DNA of 64,000 nt. It comes from Bacteroidetes bacterium GWF2_41_31. Lineage in GTDB: Bacteria; Bacteroidota; Bacteroidia; Bacteroidales; F082. The notes under the pieces are model-generated. The model was not told the origin of the DNA, did not search any database, and worked only from the letters and a program-made list of their open reading frames with translations. The DNA lies in contig MEOL01000029.1 in NCBI GenBank assembly GCA_001769215.1, forward strand, positions 1-64,000. Reading direction: 5' to 3'. Below, one piece after another: positions 43,399 through 53,110 of the stretch; within the stretch, counting starts at the first letter, position 1, and each line of letters opens with the position of its first letter. The position numbers were made by a program, and so were the translations under genes.

Positions 43399-44328
43399 TT
43401 ATCTTAACTTTTTAATTAATTCCGGCAATTGCCGCAGGGCAGCCAGCTCTTTCCAGTACTGACGGGCTTCAACAACCGGTGACCCCATATATACTTTCCC
43501 GCCTTCAAGAGATTTATCAACTCCGGAACTCGCCAGAATTACGGCTTTCGATCCAATCACGATATCTTTGTTAATGGCAACTCTTGCCCAAATGAGCACA
43601 TCGTCTTCAATAACTGTTACTCCGGCGATGGCCGCAAAAGCACCAATAAGACAGTTTTTGCCAATCACGGTATCGTGCCCTACCTGACATTGATTGTCCA
43701 TTTTTGTGCCTGCTCCGATCGTAGTATCTCCTGTAACACCTCTGTCGATGGTACACGAAGCACCTATTTCGACATCGTCTTCAAGTATTACGCGGCCTCC
43801 TGATTCAAATTTTACATATCCTTGCGGACGGCGTTGAAAATAATATCCATCGCCTCCAATAACAGCATTGGGCTGGACGATTACATTGTCACCCAGAACT
43901 GAGTGGTCGCAAATGGTTGCGTTGGCATGAATGATACAGTTTCTGCCAATGGTCACCTGATTCCCCACAAAGGCGCCTGGCTGAATTACGGTGCCTTCTC
44001 CGATGATTGCATCAGGGCTTACCATAGCTGTGCCAGGAACAAATGGTCTGAAATGAAGAATTAGTTTTTTAAACGCGTCGAATGGAGCGGCGTGAAAAAT
44101 CAAACTTTTGTTCTCAGGAACTTCGACTTCCTTGTTGATGATAATTACCGAGGCCGCTGATTTTAAAACTTTTTCGTAATACTTCGGGTGATCTACAAAT
44201 GTGACATCACCCGCGCGCACTATATGCAGCTCGTTTAAACCAATTGTTTCCTGCTCGGGGTTACCAATAATCTTGCCATCGATAATGGCTGCCACAGAGG
44301 CTACTGTTAAGGGGTGTGGGAAGTTCAT
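43399..44328 (-). CDS. LpxD-like hexapeptide acyltransferase
   Basis: A 309-residue protein with an N-terminal LpxD-type nucleotide domain (PLTVASVAAIIDGKIIGNPE, VIIINKEVEV) followed by left-handed beta-helix hexapeptide repeats (about residues 105-285: IGRNCIIHANATI, IGAGTKMDNQCQVGHDTVIG with the active-site-type His). It is a paralogue of the lpxD gene at 47316, in the same cluster, and separate from it by four genes. It may acylate a different lipid A intermediate or sugar. It starts two bases after the efp stop. Confidence 0.82.
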   Translation of the reverse strand: MNFPHPLTVASVAAIIDGKIIGNPEQETIGLNELHIVRAGDVTFVDHPKYYEKVLKSAASVIIINKEVEVPENKSLIFHAAPFDAFKKLILHFRPFVPGTAMVSPDAIIGEGTVIQPGAFVGNQVTIGRNCIIHANATICDHSVLGDNVIVQPNAVIGGDGYYFQRRPQGYVKFESGGRVILEDDVEIGASCTIDRGVTGDTTIGAGTKMDNQCQVGHDTVIGKNCLIGAFAAIAGVTVIEDDVLIWARVAINKDIVIGSKAVILASSGVDKSLEGGKVYMGSPVVEARQYWKELAALRQLPELIKKLR

Positions 44329-44330
44329 AT

Positions 44331-44897
44331 TTATTCTTTAACGCGTTCTGAGTAATCGCCCGTTCTGGTATCAATCTTAATCTTGTCTCCTTCATTAATA
44401 AATAAAGGGACTTTTATAATGGCACCTGTTTCAAGTTCCGCATCTTTAAATGTATTGGTGGCCGTATTTCCTCTGTCGCCGGGTTCAGTATATGTGACCT
44501 GGAGCACCACATAAGTAGGCATTTCACAAATCATGGGTGTGTCGTTTTCCGCGTGATATGAAATGGTTACTTCCTGGCCTTCTTTCATCAAATGAGGAGA
44601 AGGCACCATCGCCTTGTCTATATACGTTTGCTCGAAGGTTTCGCTATTCATAAAATGGTAGGTATCACCTTCGTTATACAGGTACTGATAAGTTCTTCTT
44701 TCTACCCTTTGAATGTTGATTTTAACTCCGGAGGTAAAAGTGTTGGGGATTACTTTTCCGGTAATCACATTTTTTAATTTGGTGCGGACAAATGCCGGTC
44801 CTTTACCAGGTTTAACATGTTGAAACTCAGAAATTGCCCAAAGTTCTCCGTTATACTCAATAATTAACCCATTTCTGAAATCTGCGGTTGTTGCCAT
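44331..44897 (-). CDS. efp: Translation elongation factor P
   Basis: A 188-residue factor that rescues ribosomes at polyproline stretches. The tip loop HVKPGKGPAFVRTKLKN carries Lys32, the usual site of modification, and the C-terminal oligonucleotide-binding domains are complete (GDKIKIDTRTGDYSERVKE). Its position within the lipid A cluster is typical for Bacteroidota. It lies 37 bases after lpxA. Confidence 0.96.
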   Translation of the reverse strand: MATTADFRNGLIIEYNGELWAISEFQHVKPGKGPAFVRTKLKNVITGKVIPNTFTSGVKINIQRVERRTYQYLYNEGDTYHFMNSETFEQTYIDKAMVPSPHLMKEGQEVTISYHAENDTPMICEMPTYVVLQVTYTEPGDRGNTATNTFKDAELETGAIIKVPLFINEGDKIKIDTRTGDYSERVKE

Positions 44898-44934
44898 TTA
44901 ACTTACTATTTACAATTATAATTAAAGTTGGTTC

Positions 44935-45729
44935 TTATATTCGGTCTTTCATGCTGGTATAGCCTCTCATCATACCTCTCTGTGAATTGGCAATGAAACT
45001 CAGTATTTCATCACGGTCATCCGTGGCTGGAACATTTGCTTCAATGTAACTGATGGCCTGAGTGATGTTGTTTCCTTTCAGGAATATAATCCGGTAAATG
45101 TCCTGAATGGCATTAATGCGTTCATTGGTGTATCCCCTGCGGCGCAGGCCAATGGAGTTTACCCCTGCATATGAAAGGGGCTCGCGTCCTGCTTTGGTGA
45201 ATGGTGGTACATCTTTACGCGCCATTCCACCACCCGAAATCATGGCGTGTTTTCCAATGTGCACGAATTGGTGTACGGCAGCCAAACCGCCAATGATAGC
45301 CCAATCGTCAATTGTAATGTGTCCTCCAAGAGTACAGGCATTGGCTAAAATTACATTGTGCCCCAGAATACAGTCGTGGGCAATATGTACATAGGCCATT
45401 AAAAGGCAATTGTCGCCAATAACTGTTTCCATATTGGCTTTAGTTCCACGGTTGATGGTAACAAATTCCCTGATGGTCACGTTATCACCTATTTTTACGG
45501 TGGTATCTTCGCCTGCGAATTTTAAATCCTGTGGAATCGCAGAAATAACGGCACCGGGAAAGATTCTGCAGTTTTTTCCAATGCGCGCTCCCTCCATGAT
45601 GGTAACATTGGATCCAATCCATGTACCCTCTTTGATCACGACGTTTTTTTCGATGTTGACAAAAGGTTCGATGACTACGTTTGGGGCGATTTTAGCCTGT
45701 GGGTGGACGTATGCTAATGGTTGATTCAT
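44935..45729 (-). CDS. lpxA: UDP-N-acetylglucosamine O-acyltransferase LpxA
   Basis: A 264-residue cytosolic enzyme that attaches the first 3-hydroxyacyl chain to UDP-GlcNAc in lipid A synthesis. The left-handed beta-helix of hexapeptide repeats covers about residues 5-185 (VVIEPFVNIEKNVVI, IGKNCRIFPG). Catalytic His is in YVHIAHDCILGHN. The C-terminal helical part is present (LRRRGYTNERINAIQDIYRIIF). It follows fabZ by 10 bases. Confidence 0.96.
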   Translation of the reverse strand: MNQPLAYVHPQAKIAPNVVIEPFVNIEKNVVIKEGTWIGSNVTIMEGARIGKNCRIFPGAVISAIPQDLKFAGEDTTVKIGDNVTIREFVTINRGTKANMETVIGDNCLLMAYVHIAHDCILGHNVILANACTLGGHITIDDWAIIGGLAAVHQFVHIGKHAMISGGGMARKDVPPFTKAGREPLSYAGVNSIGLRRRGYTNERINAIQDIYRIIFLKGNNITQAISYIEANVPATDDRDEILSFIANSQRGMMRGYTSMKDRI

Positions 45730-45739
45730 GTTAGTATTT

Positions 45740-46219
45740 CTATTTTTGCTTATTCTTAGTAATTTGCGCCATCAGTTCGGCTTCCATCACAACTTTATTT
45801 CCAACAAAGGCTTCGCCACGTATGGAGCAAATCCCTCTTTTTATCGGGCTGGTGAGTTCAATGGAGAAAATAACCACATCGCCGGGAATAACCTTTGCCC
45901 TAAACCTGACCTTGTCAATTTTTAAAAAATAGGTTGAGTACAAATGCGGCTCTTCAACGGTGTTCAATACGAAAATTCCTCCCGCCTGGGCCATGGCTTC
46001 AACCAATAGAACTCCGGGCATGAGCGGTTCATCGGGGAAATGACCCTGAAAAAAAGGTTCGTCCATTGTTACGTTCTTTTGGGCAACAATGTGACCTTCA
46101 CTCATCTCTAAGACTTTGTCAACCAATAAAAAAGGTGATCGATGAGGCAAAATGGCCTTTATTTGGTTAATGTCGTAAATAGGATCAGCATAAATGTCGA
46201 ATGGTGGTTTTTTAATCAT
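45740..46219 (-). CDS. fabZ: 3-hydroxyacyl-ACP dehydratase FabZ
   Basis: A 159-residue dehydratase of fatty-acid elongation. The hot-dog fold motifs are ILPHRSPFLLVDKV (catalytic His in the family pattern HFPDEPLMPGVLLVEAMAQ, where His and Glu form the dyad). It is usually fused to LpxC in Bacteroidota; here a stop and GCT codon, in the same frame, separate it from lpxC. The ATG at 46219 is in frame with lpxC. It likely forms a cytosolic dimer or hexamer. Confidence 0.95.
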   Translation of the reverse strand: MIKKPPFDIYADPIYDINQIKAILPHRSPFLLVDKVLEMSEGHIVAQKNVTMDEPFFQGHFPDEPLMPGVLLVEAMAQAGGIFVLNTVEEPHLYSTYFLKIDKVRFRAKVIPGDVVIFSIELTSPIKRGICSIRGEAFVGNKVVMEAELMAQITKNKQK

Positions 46220-46222
46220 AGC

Positions 46223-47137
46223 TTATACTTTTAAGGTATGTTTAATGATTCTGGCAAATTCAGTATTAGTTTGATGGCCAGGTCTGAATGCGGTTATTTT
46301 TCCTTTAATGGGTTTCCCCAACAGAGTTAAGTCGCCAATAACATCTAACAGTTTGTGGCGTGCGGGTTCGTTTTCGAAATGCAGTTGTAAATTATTTAAG
46401 ATTCCGTTTTCTTTAACTTTCACGGTTGGTTTATTAAAAACTTTCGCGAGCCTGTCAAGTTCTTGCTGGTTTACCTGCCTGTTAATAAAAACAATGGCAT
46501 TACTCAAATCACCTCCTTTTATCAGGTTGTTCTGAAGCAGAAATTCGAGCTCATGCAAAAAAACAAAAGTCCTGCAAGGGGCTATCTCTTTCTCAAATTC
46601 AGCAAGATGGTTTAATTGTGCGGTTTGTTTGCCAAGTACCTGGGTTTCGTAATCAATTTCTACCGTCACGGAAAAGGAATCTGCAGGTTCAATCATGATC
46701 TTGATCATCTTTGAAGGAATCTCATGGATGATCGTCTCGGTGATGACCAGATAATTTTTGGGGGCATCCTGCACCTTTATCCCGGCTTTTAGTAATGCCT
46801 GAACGAAATGTTGAGATGAACCATCCATAATGGGGATTTCTTCCACATCCAGGTCGATGAGAACATTATCAATACCAAGCCCTGTTAAGGCGGCAAGTAC
46901 ATGCTCGATAGTAGAAATACTTACCTCGTTTTTTCCAAGTGTGGTCCCTCTGGCAGTGCTCACAACAAAATCAATATTGGCATCGATAATCGGTTTTGAT
47001 GCCAGGTCGGTTCTCCTGAATTTGATCCCATGGTTAACAGGAGCCGGATGAAAGATCAGTGTTCCGGTTTGTCCTGTATGCAATCCGTTTCCTTCAACCG
47101 AAATAGACTGATGTATCGTTTTTTGTGGCTCTGTCAT
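46223..47137 (-). CDS. lpxC: UDP-3-O-acyl-GlcNAc deacetylase LpxC
   Basis: A 304-residue zinc enzyme that catalyses the committed step of lipid A synthesis. Zinc ligands are His79 (STIEHVLAAL), His261 and Asp265 (RHKLLDVIGDL), and a catalytic His follows in GHQTN. IPIMDGSSQHFV and Glu100 are also conserved. The protein ends KHTLKV and is followed in the same reading frame by TAA-GCT-ATG, the start of fabZ. It has its own promoter at 47176-47183, although lpxD lies upstream. Confidence 0.96.
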   Translation of the reverse strand: MTEPQKTIHQSISVEGNGLHTGQTGTLIFHPAPVNHGIKFRRTDLASKPIIDANIDFVVSTARGTTLGKNEVSISTIEHVLAALTGLGIDNVLIDLDVEEIPIMDGSSQHFVQALLKAGIKVQDAPKNYLVITETIIHEIPSKMIKIMIEPADSFSVTVEIDYETQVLGKQTAQLNHLAEFEKEIAPCRTFVFLHELEFLLQNNLIKGGDLSNAIVFINRQVNQQELDRLAKVFNKPTVKVKENGILNNLQLHFENEPARHKLLDVIGDLTLLGKPIKGKITAFRPGHQTNTEFARIIKHTLKV

Positions 47138-47175
47138 CTACCGTATAAAGGTTTGATATTGTTCAGGAATTTTTG

Positions 47176-47183
47176 CAAAAGTA
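47176..47183 (-). promoter_or_regulatory. -7 box of lpxC
   Basis: TACTTTTG read leftward, a full TAnnTTTG match, 38 bases before the ATG at 47137. Confidence 0.6.
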
Positions 47184-47237
47184 ATCATTTTTATTTATTC
47201 ATTTACAATTTTCGGATGGGCGGATTGGACAAATGAA

Positions 47238-47278
47238 AACCTCAAATAAAAGTGTTAATAGGGGTATTATTTGAGGTT
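47238..47278 (-). terminator. Perfect 12-bp hairpin between lpxD and lpxC
   Basis: AACCTCAAATAA / TTATTTGAGGTT with a 17-base loop, 38 bases downstream of the lpxD stop on the leftward strand. A T-rich tract follows. It may end or attenuate the lpxD transcript ahead of the lpxC promoter. Confidence 0.6.
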
Positions 47279-47315
47279 GAAGGGGCAATCTGGAAAAGCA
47301 AAAAGTTAGTTTCGG

Positions 47316-48332
47316 TTATTTGCGCTCCAGTTGATTTACTCTTTTCACCAATTGGTCAAGTCGTCTGAAATGAACGTAGGATCGTTGAAATTCGCGAATT
47401 CCAAAAGCCGGACTGCCTTCCACCACCTCGCCTTCCACGAGGATACTCTTTCCAACACCCGACTGGGCGGCAATCATCACTTTATCGGCTATTGTAATAT
47501 GTCCCACAATGCCTACCTGTCCACCAATCATACAGTTACGGCCAATTTTTGTTGAACCGGATATACCGGTCTGAGCGGCAATCACGGTGTTCTCACCAAT
47601 TTCCACATTGTGTGCTATTTGAATCTGGTTGTCAATTTTGGCCCCTTTTCGGATGATGGTCGATCCCAGGGTTGCCCTGTCAATGGTGGTATTCGACCCG
47701 ATTTCTACCTGGTCTTCGATGATGACGTTACCCAATTGTGGTACTTTGCGAAAATCGCTGGATTCCTGCGGTGCAAACCCAAACCCGTCAGAACCAATTA
47801 CTACTCCGGAATGCATTGTGCACCAATCACCTATCTGACAATCATCATAGATTTTTACTCCACTATAAAGGATGGTTTCGATTCCGATTTTACAATCGTA
47901 TCCGATGCTGGTGTTAGGGTAAATCTGACAATTATCACCGATCGACGTATTCTCGCCAATCGAAACAAATTCTCCAATATATACATTCTGACCAATTTTA
48001 GCCGAAGGCGCAATATAGGCCCTGCTTGATATACCACTTCGCTTTCCCTTATTTTGCTTGTATAATTCAAGCAATTCGGCAAACGATACATAGGCATTTT
48101 TCACTCTGACCAACGTGGTTTTAATGGGATGATCGGCAATAAAATCGTCATTTACAATAACGATGGAAGCCGGGGTTTCATATATGAAATGTGCGTACTT
48201 GGGATTGGCTAAAAAACTTAAAGTGCCGGGAAGCGCTTCGTCGATTTTTGAAAGATTGCTTACTTCAACCAGAGGATCTCCTTCAACCTTGCCTCCAAGA
48301 GCATCTGCTATTTGTTGAGCTGTAAATTTCAT
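47316..48332 (-). CDS. lpxD: UDP-3-O-acylglucosamine N-acyltransferase LpxD
   Basis: A 338-residue cytosolic acyltransferase of lipid A synthesis. It starts [14 protein letters not shown], the LpxD N-terminal domain; a longer frame to 48422 adds 30 unlikely residues. Hexapeptide repeats run from about residue 100 to 300 ([28 protein letters not shown]). The active-site His appears in [16 protein letters not shown]. It is the first gene of the lipid A cluster. Confidence 0.95.
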   Translation of the reverse strand: MKFTAQQIADALGGKVEGDPLVEVSNLSKIDEALPGTLSFLANPKYAHFIYETPASIVIVNDDFIADHPIKTTLVRVKNAYVSFAELLELYKQNKGKRSGISSRAYIAPSAKIGQNVYIGEFVSIGENTSIGDNCQIYPNTSIGYDCKIGIETILYSGVKIYDDCQIGDWCTMHSGVVIGSDGFGFAPQESSDFRKVPQLGNVIIEDQVEIGSNTTIDRATLGSTIIRKGAKIDNQIQIAHNVEIGENTVIAAQTGISGSTKIGRNCMIGGQVGIVGHITIADKVMIAAQSGVGKSILVEGEVVEGSPAFGIREFQRSYVHFRRLDQLVKRVNQLERK

Positions 48333-48456
48333 CTTATTTTTGGGTGCAAGGTACTCATTTTTTGGCGAAGTAAACTGAACCAACATGAATATATAAAATT
48401 CATGTAAACAAAATGTTAACAAGTTTGCCAGATCAGAATTAGGGTAAAAAGGTAGA

Positions 48457-49053
48457 CTAAAATGGCAACTTTAATTGAATCTGTGAATTAAAAGTCTTGC
48501 GGTGATATGGAGTGATCCCAAATTCCCTGATGGCCAATTTATGTTCCATGGTTGGGTATCCTTTATTTTTTAACCAGGCATAATTCGGATACCGATGGTG
48601 GAGTTCAAGCATATACTCATCCCGATAGGTTTTGGCCAGAATAGAAGCCGCGGCGATAGATAAATACCTCGAGTCACCTTTTATTAAACAGCGGTGGGGT
48701 ATGGTTTTGTATGGGGTAAACCTATTGCCATCTATCAACAAAAGTTGAGGGTTTGGCTTTAGTTTATCGATGGCACGGTGCATGGCCAAAAAACTGGCGT
48801 TGAGGATATTTATTTCGTCGATTTCTTCCGGTGAACAGGAAGCAACTCCATAAGCGATAGCCTCTTTTTCAATTATTTGGCGCAAAAAATTCCGCTGTTT
48901 TGGAGAAAGTTTCTTGGAGTCGTTCAATAGTTCATGTTGATAACCGGGAGGTAAAATCACGGCAGCGGCAAATACAGGTCCTGCCAAACAACCTCTGCCT
49001 GCTTCGTCGCATCCGGCCTCAGTTAAATTCCCGGTAAATGAGCTAATAAGCAT
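48457..49053 (-). CDS. rnhB: Ribonuclease HII
   Basis: A 198-residue nuclease that removes ribonucleotides and RNA primers from DNA-RNA hybrids. The catalytic Asp-Glu pair is in [15 protein letters not shown] (about residues 15-29), and the later Asp in LLIDGN and [15 protein letters not shown] are in the usual order. Its start overlaps the end of the upstream membrane-protein gene by 11 bases. Confidence 0.96.
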   Translation of the reverse strand: MLISSFTGNLTEAGCDEAGRGCLAGPVFAAAVILPPGYQHELLNDSKKLSPKQRNFLRQIIEKEAIAYGVASCSPEEIDEINILNASFLAMHRAIDKLKPNPQLLLIDGNRFTPYKTIPHRCLIKGDSRYLSIAAASILAKTYRDEYMLELHHRYPNYAWLKNKGYPTMEHKLAIREFGITPYHRKTFNSQIQLKLPF

Positions 49054-50026
49054 TAAACAATATCATCAGGTGATTGCCAACAATAAACAAGGTGATTAAC
49101 AAAAGAATGAGATTGATGAGCCTGGTTTTTTTAAGTAGTACAAGCTGGTGAGACACGATGAATGCATAAGGTATGCCCAGCAACATGAATGCCAGTGAGC
49201 TCTTATTAAAAATGAGTATAAGCAAAAGTTGAAAGGCGAAAAAAAGCAGCAAAATAAAAAGATTGCGACGTAAATTGATGTTTTTTTCTCCCAGGGATGA
49301 AGCAAGTTTGACTGAAAACAGGATTCCAAGCACTAACAGGAGGATAAAAACGACTAATTCTGCCCAGGGAAGATCTAACTTAAAATTGACAACAGGAAGG
49401 ATTTCCCCAACAAAATTGGCTGTTGCTGATTTAAACTGGTCGGTCATGAAAAACCAGGTGAGTAAAAATACGTAAGGACCAAGCAATCCTAACAAACCAG
49501 AAACGTAAGCCCTCCAGCTATTGACCCTGTGAAGCAATAGGGAGAACCAGATTAAGAGAATTAAATAAATGAGGGGAGGATAAAAAAAGGAAGCGACACT
49601 CAGTAGCAATCCTGCATTGAGCGCGTTAGTTATACTGTTTTCGCGCTGGTAAAGGCTAAGGCAATGCCGCAACATCCATAAAAGCAGCAGGCTTATCCAG
49701 ACAAATGAGTTTGTTGTGAAATAGGCTGAAAGACTGGCTGTAAACAAGATGTAGATGAAAATGGGAAGTGTATTTACTTTCCCGGAGATATGGTGTTCAA
49801 TGGAAATGAAATTGAGAAAGAAAATACTAAAAACATAGACCAGTAAGGTGAAAATAATGCCAACAATGGGGAAACTATTGAACAACGATTGGCACGGTAA
49901 AAATAAATAACTTGGAAAGCCTTCACATTCCCCCGGATGAATAAATTGAGGGAGCCAACTCACCACCACGATAGTTAACAGCCATGCGTAGCGTGAAAAA
50001 TAGCTCTTGCTGAAGTATTTTATCAT
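49043..50026 (-). CDS. Multi-pass membrane protein (DUF6427-like)
   Basis: A 327-residue integral inner-membrane protein with about 10 hydrophobic segments over the full length ([52 protein letters not shown]). The layout and segment pattern recall the DUF6427 family of Bacteroidota, whose role is unknown. It sits in a leftward operon between purD and rnhB and overlaps rnhB by 11 bases, a linkage without obvious meaning. Confidence 0.75.
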   Translation of the reverse strand: MIKYFSKSYFSRYAWLLTIVVVSWLPQFIHPGECEGFPSYLFLPCQSLFNSFPIVGIIFTLLVYVFSIFFLNFISIEHHISGKVNTLPIFIYILFTASLSAYFTTNSFVWISLLLLWMLRHCLSLYQRENSITNALNAGLLLSVASFFYPPLIYLILLIWFSLLLHRVNSWRAYVSGLLGLLGPYVFLLTWFFMTDQFKSATANFVGEILPVVNFKLDLPWAELVVFILLLVLGILFSVKLASSLGEKNINLRRNLFILLLFFAFQLLLILIFNKSSLAFMLLGIPYAFIVSHQLVLLKKTRLINLILLLITLFIVGNHLMILFNAY

Positions 50027-50038
50027 AAGACAAACCTA

Positions 50039-51325
50039 TTATCTCGCCCCGAGATCAAATCCAATATCATTGCGAAAATACCTGCCTTCGAAATGGATGT
50101 TTTCCGCGTTGGCATAAGCATTATTTAAAGCTTGCCTTAACGAATATCCGTAAGATGTAACAGCAAGCACCCTTCCTCCATTGGTTTTTATCGCATTATT
50201 TTCAATGTCTTTGGCCGTGCCCGCATGAAAAACAATACAATTGTTCATGTTTTCGAGACCTGAAATCACCTTCCCTTTCTCAAACTTCTCCGGATAACCA
50301 CCTGAAACTAAAAAAACGGTAGCTGTATATCGTTCATCAAAAACAATTTTGTGCTTCCCCAATGTGTTGTTTCCTACTGCAATAAAAAGTTCCAACAAAT
50401 CGGATTGAATGCGAGGGATGACAGATTCGGATTCAGGATCACCCATCCTGCAGTTGTATTCAATCACTTTTGGATTTCCGCCATCCTGAATTAATCCAAA
50501 AAAGATAAATCCTTTATAAATAAGGCCTTCTGATTGTAGGCCTTTTATGGTTGGGACAATGATCAGCTTTTCTACTTTTTTAATAAATTCAGTGTTTGCA
50601 AATGGTACTGGCGATACCGAACCCATGCCACCTGTATTCAGCCCGGAGTTACCTTCTCCAATTCTTTTATAATCTTTGGCATCAGGCAATATCACGTAGT
50701 CAGTTCCATCGGTGAGCACAAATACAGAACATTCTATACCTGTCAGAAATTCCTCAATGACAACCTTTTTCGATGCATCGCCAAATTTAGCATCGGTTAT
50801 CATCGATTTTAATTCAGCTTTAGCCTCATCAAGTTGGTCGAGAATGAGTACGCCTTTACCTTGAGCAAGCCCATCGGCTTTAAGGACGTAGGGTGGAGAT
50901 AACGTATCCAGGAAATCCATCCCTTGTGATAAATTATTTACATCTACAGTTAAGTACGCCGCGGTAGGTATTTGATGCCGGAACATAAAATCTTTGGCAA
51001 AGTCTTTACTGCCTTCGAGCATGGCGGCGGCTTTTGAAGGGCCTATCACAGGAGTGTTGCAAAGAATTTTGTCTTGTTGAAAGTAATCATAAATACCCTG
51101 GACCAAAGGATCTTCTGGGCCTACAACCACCAAATCAATGTCATGTTCAATTACCGCTGTCTTAATGTGTTCAAAATCGTTAACACCAATTGGAAGGTTC
51201 GTTCCTAAGCTTCTGGTTCCTGCATTTCCCGGAGCGATAAATATTTTTTCCGACAAGCTACTTTGGGCAATTTTCCACGCTAAAGCATGCTCTCTGCCCC
51301 CACTTCCAAGTATAAGTGTATTCAT
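50039..51325 (-). CDS. purD: Phosphoribosylamine--glycine ligase
   Basis: A 428-residue ATP-grasp enzyme of purine biosynthesis (GAR synthetase). The N-terminal MNTLILGSGGREHALAWK motif, VVGPEDPLVQGI, the ATP-grasp segment APGNAGTRS through YVLKADGLAQGKGV, and NTGGMGSVSP are diagnostic. It is not fused to other purine domains. It is 12 bases upstream of the membrane-protein gene and 28 bases downstream of the glycosyltransferase. Confidence 0.96.
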   Translation of the reverse strand: MNTLILGSGGREHALAWKIAQSSLSEKIFIAPGNAGTRSLGTNLPIGVNDFEHIKTAVIEHDIDLVVVGPEDPLVQGIYDYFQQDKILCNTPVIGPSKAAAMLEGSKDFAKDFMFRHQIPTAAYLTVDVNNLSQGMDFLDTLSPPYVLKADGLAQGKGVLILDQLDEAKAELKSMITDAKFGDASKKVVIEEFLTGIECSVFVLTDGTDYVILPDAKDYKRIGEGNSGLNTGGMGSVSPVPFANTEFIKKVEKLIIVPTIKGLQSEGLIYKGFIFFGLIQDGGNPKVIEYNCRMGDPESESVIPRIQSDLLELFIAVGNNTLGKHKIVFDERYTATVFLVSGGYPEKFEKGKVISGLENMNNCIVFHAGTAKDIENNAIKTNGGRVLAVTSYGYSLRQALNNAYANAENIHFEGRYFRNDIGFDLGAR

Positions 51326-51353
51326 CTGGTTTGGTATTTTTTAGTGGTGTAGT

Positions 51354-52493
51354 TTATTTTATTGAATCTTTAATCATTTTTTGAAAGCTATTCCATAATT
51401 GATCGGCCGTATTGTCCCATGTGAAAAGATGGCGGCGTTTGCGACCACGTTCAATGAGCGATAGGGCCAATTGTTTGTCAAAAGTAATTTTTTCCATGGC
51501 TTCTGCAATCTGGTTAATGTCGAATGGATCGACCAAGAGAGCCGCATCCCCTGCAATCTCAGGCATAGAGGTTGTTGTAGAGGTAATTACCGGAACACCT
51601 GCATAAAAAGACTCCACAATCGGGATTCCGAAACCTTCAAATATTGAAACATAAACGAGTGCTTTCGCGGCACCAGTTATGGCAACCAATTTGTCCAGGT
51701 TAAGCCTGCCGGTAAAAACTACCTGTGACTTATGGGTCATCTTAAGGTAGCTGTTTTTAATGTCATCGGTCCAGTACATTTTTTCACCCACTACCACCAA
51801 CCGTGTTTGTACCGATGGATTGTTTATTCTAAATACATCAAATGCTTTAAACAGGTTGGTTAAGTTTTTGCGTGGATTTAAAGCGCCAATAAATATGAAA
51901 TAGTCATGCCCACCGGTGAGTTCCTTTTTTATTTTAACTTGATCGGCTTCAGAAATGGGAGAGAAGTGTTGGTTGGCACCGTTGTAGGTAACGTCTATTT
52001 TTTCAGGGTCAATGCCATACTGTGTTACAATGTCAGCTTTTGAGTATTCCGAAACGGTGGCAATTCGTTGGGCTTTTTTGGCGAATCGCGGGGTAAAATA
52101 TTGATAATGCCACCTGGCTAACCGGGGGATGTATTGAGGATAATGTTCAAAGTTTAAATCATGTATAACCAGCAAGGTAGGGACTTTTGTTGACAGCGAA
52201 CCATAGGCATCAGGTGAAATAAAGGCGTCCGCTTTGATTTTCTTCAGGATATATGGAATGGAAAACTCGAACCACAAAATAAATAACAACGGATGACGTG
52301 CAGGTGGCCCGACAACAATTGGTGTAACGTTCTTACTAAAAATAAATTGGGGATCGTAAGCCCGGTCGAAAATAAAAAAAAACTCGTGCTCCGGATGGTT
52401 CGTCACGATTCTTTTCAGCGTTTCATAGGTGAACCAACCAATGCCCTCAAGCTGGTTTTTAATCAATAATCTTGTGTTTACGGCAATTCTCAC
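51354..52493 (-). CDS. Glycosyltransferase family 4 (GT-B fold)
   Basis: A 379-residue cytosolic retaining sugar transferase. The start is GTG at 52493 (MRIAVNTRLLIKNQLEGIGWFTYETL, a typical GT4 opening); a longer frame overlaps the PAP2 gene and carries the promoter. The C-terminal domain has the EX7E-type motif VSIFEGFGIPIVESFYAGVPVITS followed by MPEIAGDAALLVDP, the NDP-sugar-binding signature. The acceptor is unknown; with PAP2 upstream it may act in glycolipid or polysaccharide synthesis. Confidence 0.88.
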   Translation of the reverse strand: MRIAVNTRLLIKNQLEGIGWFTYETLKRIVTNHPEHEFFFIFDRAYDPQFIFSKNVTPIVVGPPARHPLLFILWFEFSIPYILKKIKADAFISPDAYGSLSTKVPTLLVIHDLNFEHYPQYIPRLARWHYQYFTPRFAKKAQRIATVSEYSKADIVTQYGIDPEKIDVTYNGANQHFSPISEADQVKIKKELTGGHDYFIFIGALNPRKNLTNLFKAFDVFRINNPSVQTRLVVVGEKMYWTDDIKNSYLKMTHKSQVVFTGRLNLDKLVAITGAAKALVYVSIFEGFGIPIVESFYAGVPVITSTTTSMPEIAGDAALLVDPFDINQIAEAMEKITFDKQLALSLIERGRKRRHLFTWDNTADQLWNSFQKMIKDSIK

Positions 52494-52518
52494 GTTGGTT
52501 TGGTTATCGATGCGCGTG

Positions 52519-52526
52519 CAAATATC
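52519..52526 (-). promoter_or_regulatory. -7 box of the glycosyltransferase gene
   Basis: Leftward GATATTTG, seven of eight positions match TAnnTTTG, located between the PAP2 stop and the GTG start. Confidence 0.45.
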
Positions 52527-52537
52527 CAAAAAAAAAC

Positions 52538-53098
52538 TCAGAACTTGCTTATTAAGAATTTGGTTAGGTGCGAAGTGGTCAGCCCACAAATGATACCTAA
52601 GAACGCCCCTCCCAGCACATCGAAAGGATAATGAACACCCAAATACACCCTGCTAACCATATTCAATAGGACATAAACAATCAGAAAAAGGGCTAAAATC
52701 ATATTCATGGGACGGAAAACCAAAAGAAGAAAGGTGACCAGTCCAGCCGAGTTGGCAGCATGAGACGAGACAAATCCATATTTTCCGCCACATCCTATAA
52801 TGGTTCTAATGCTGTCTTGCAAATCGGGATGATGGCAAGGGCGTAATCGGAGGAAAACCTCTTTAAACAAATGTACCGAAAGCTGATCGGTAAGAGTGAC
52901 GGTCAGAGCCACCATCAATAGGACGAGAATGGCCTTCATCCTGAATTTTCGTATGATTAAATAAAGCAATAGGATATAAAGAGGAAGCCACGAAAGGGTT
53001 CCTGTTGAAAAAATCATCAGGTAATCCAACACAGGTGAAAAGTGCTGGTTAATAAGCAACAGCCAATGTTCATCTATGTTTTGAAGGATTTCAAACAT
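52538..53098 (-). CDS. PAP2-family membrane phosphatase
   Basis: A 186-residue multi-pass membrane protein. The three PAP2 motifs are seen: KEVFLRLRPC, SSHAANSAGL and SRVYLGVHYPFDVLGG, which form the phosphatase site. Members dephosphorylate phosphatidic acid or undecaprenyl pyrophosphate at the inner membrane. The ATG at 53098 is preferred to a TTG at 53107. It sits between the TonB C-terminal-domain gene and the glycosyltransferase in the same direction. Confidence 0.92.
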   Translation of the reverse strand: MFEILQNIDEHWLLLINQHFSPVLDYLMIFSTGTLSWLPLYILLLYLIIRKFRMKAILVLLMVALTVTLTDQLSVHLFKEVFLRLRPCHHPDLQDSIRTIIGCGGKYGFVSSHAANSAGLVTFLLLVFRPMNMILALFLIVYVLLNMVSRVYLGVHYPFDVLGGAFLGIICGLTTSHLTKFLISKF

Positions 53099-53110
53099 AC
53101 AAATCAAGGG

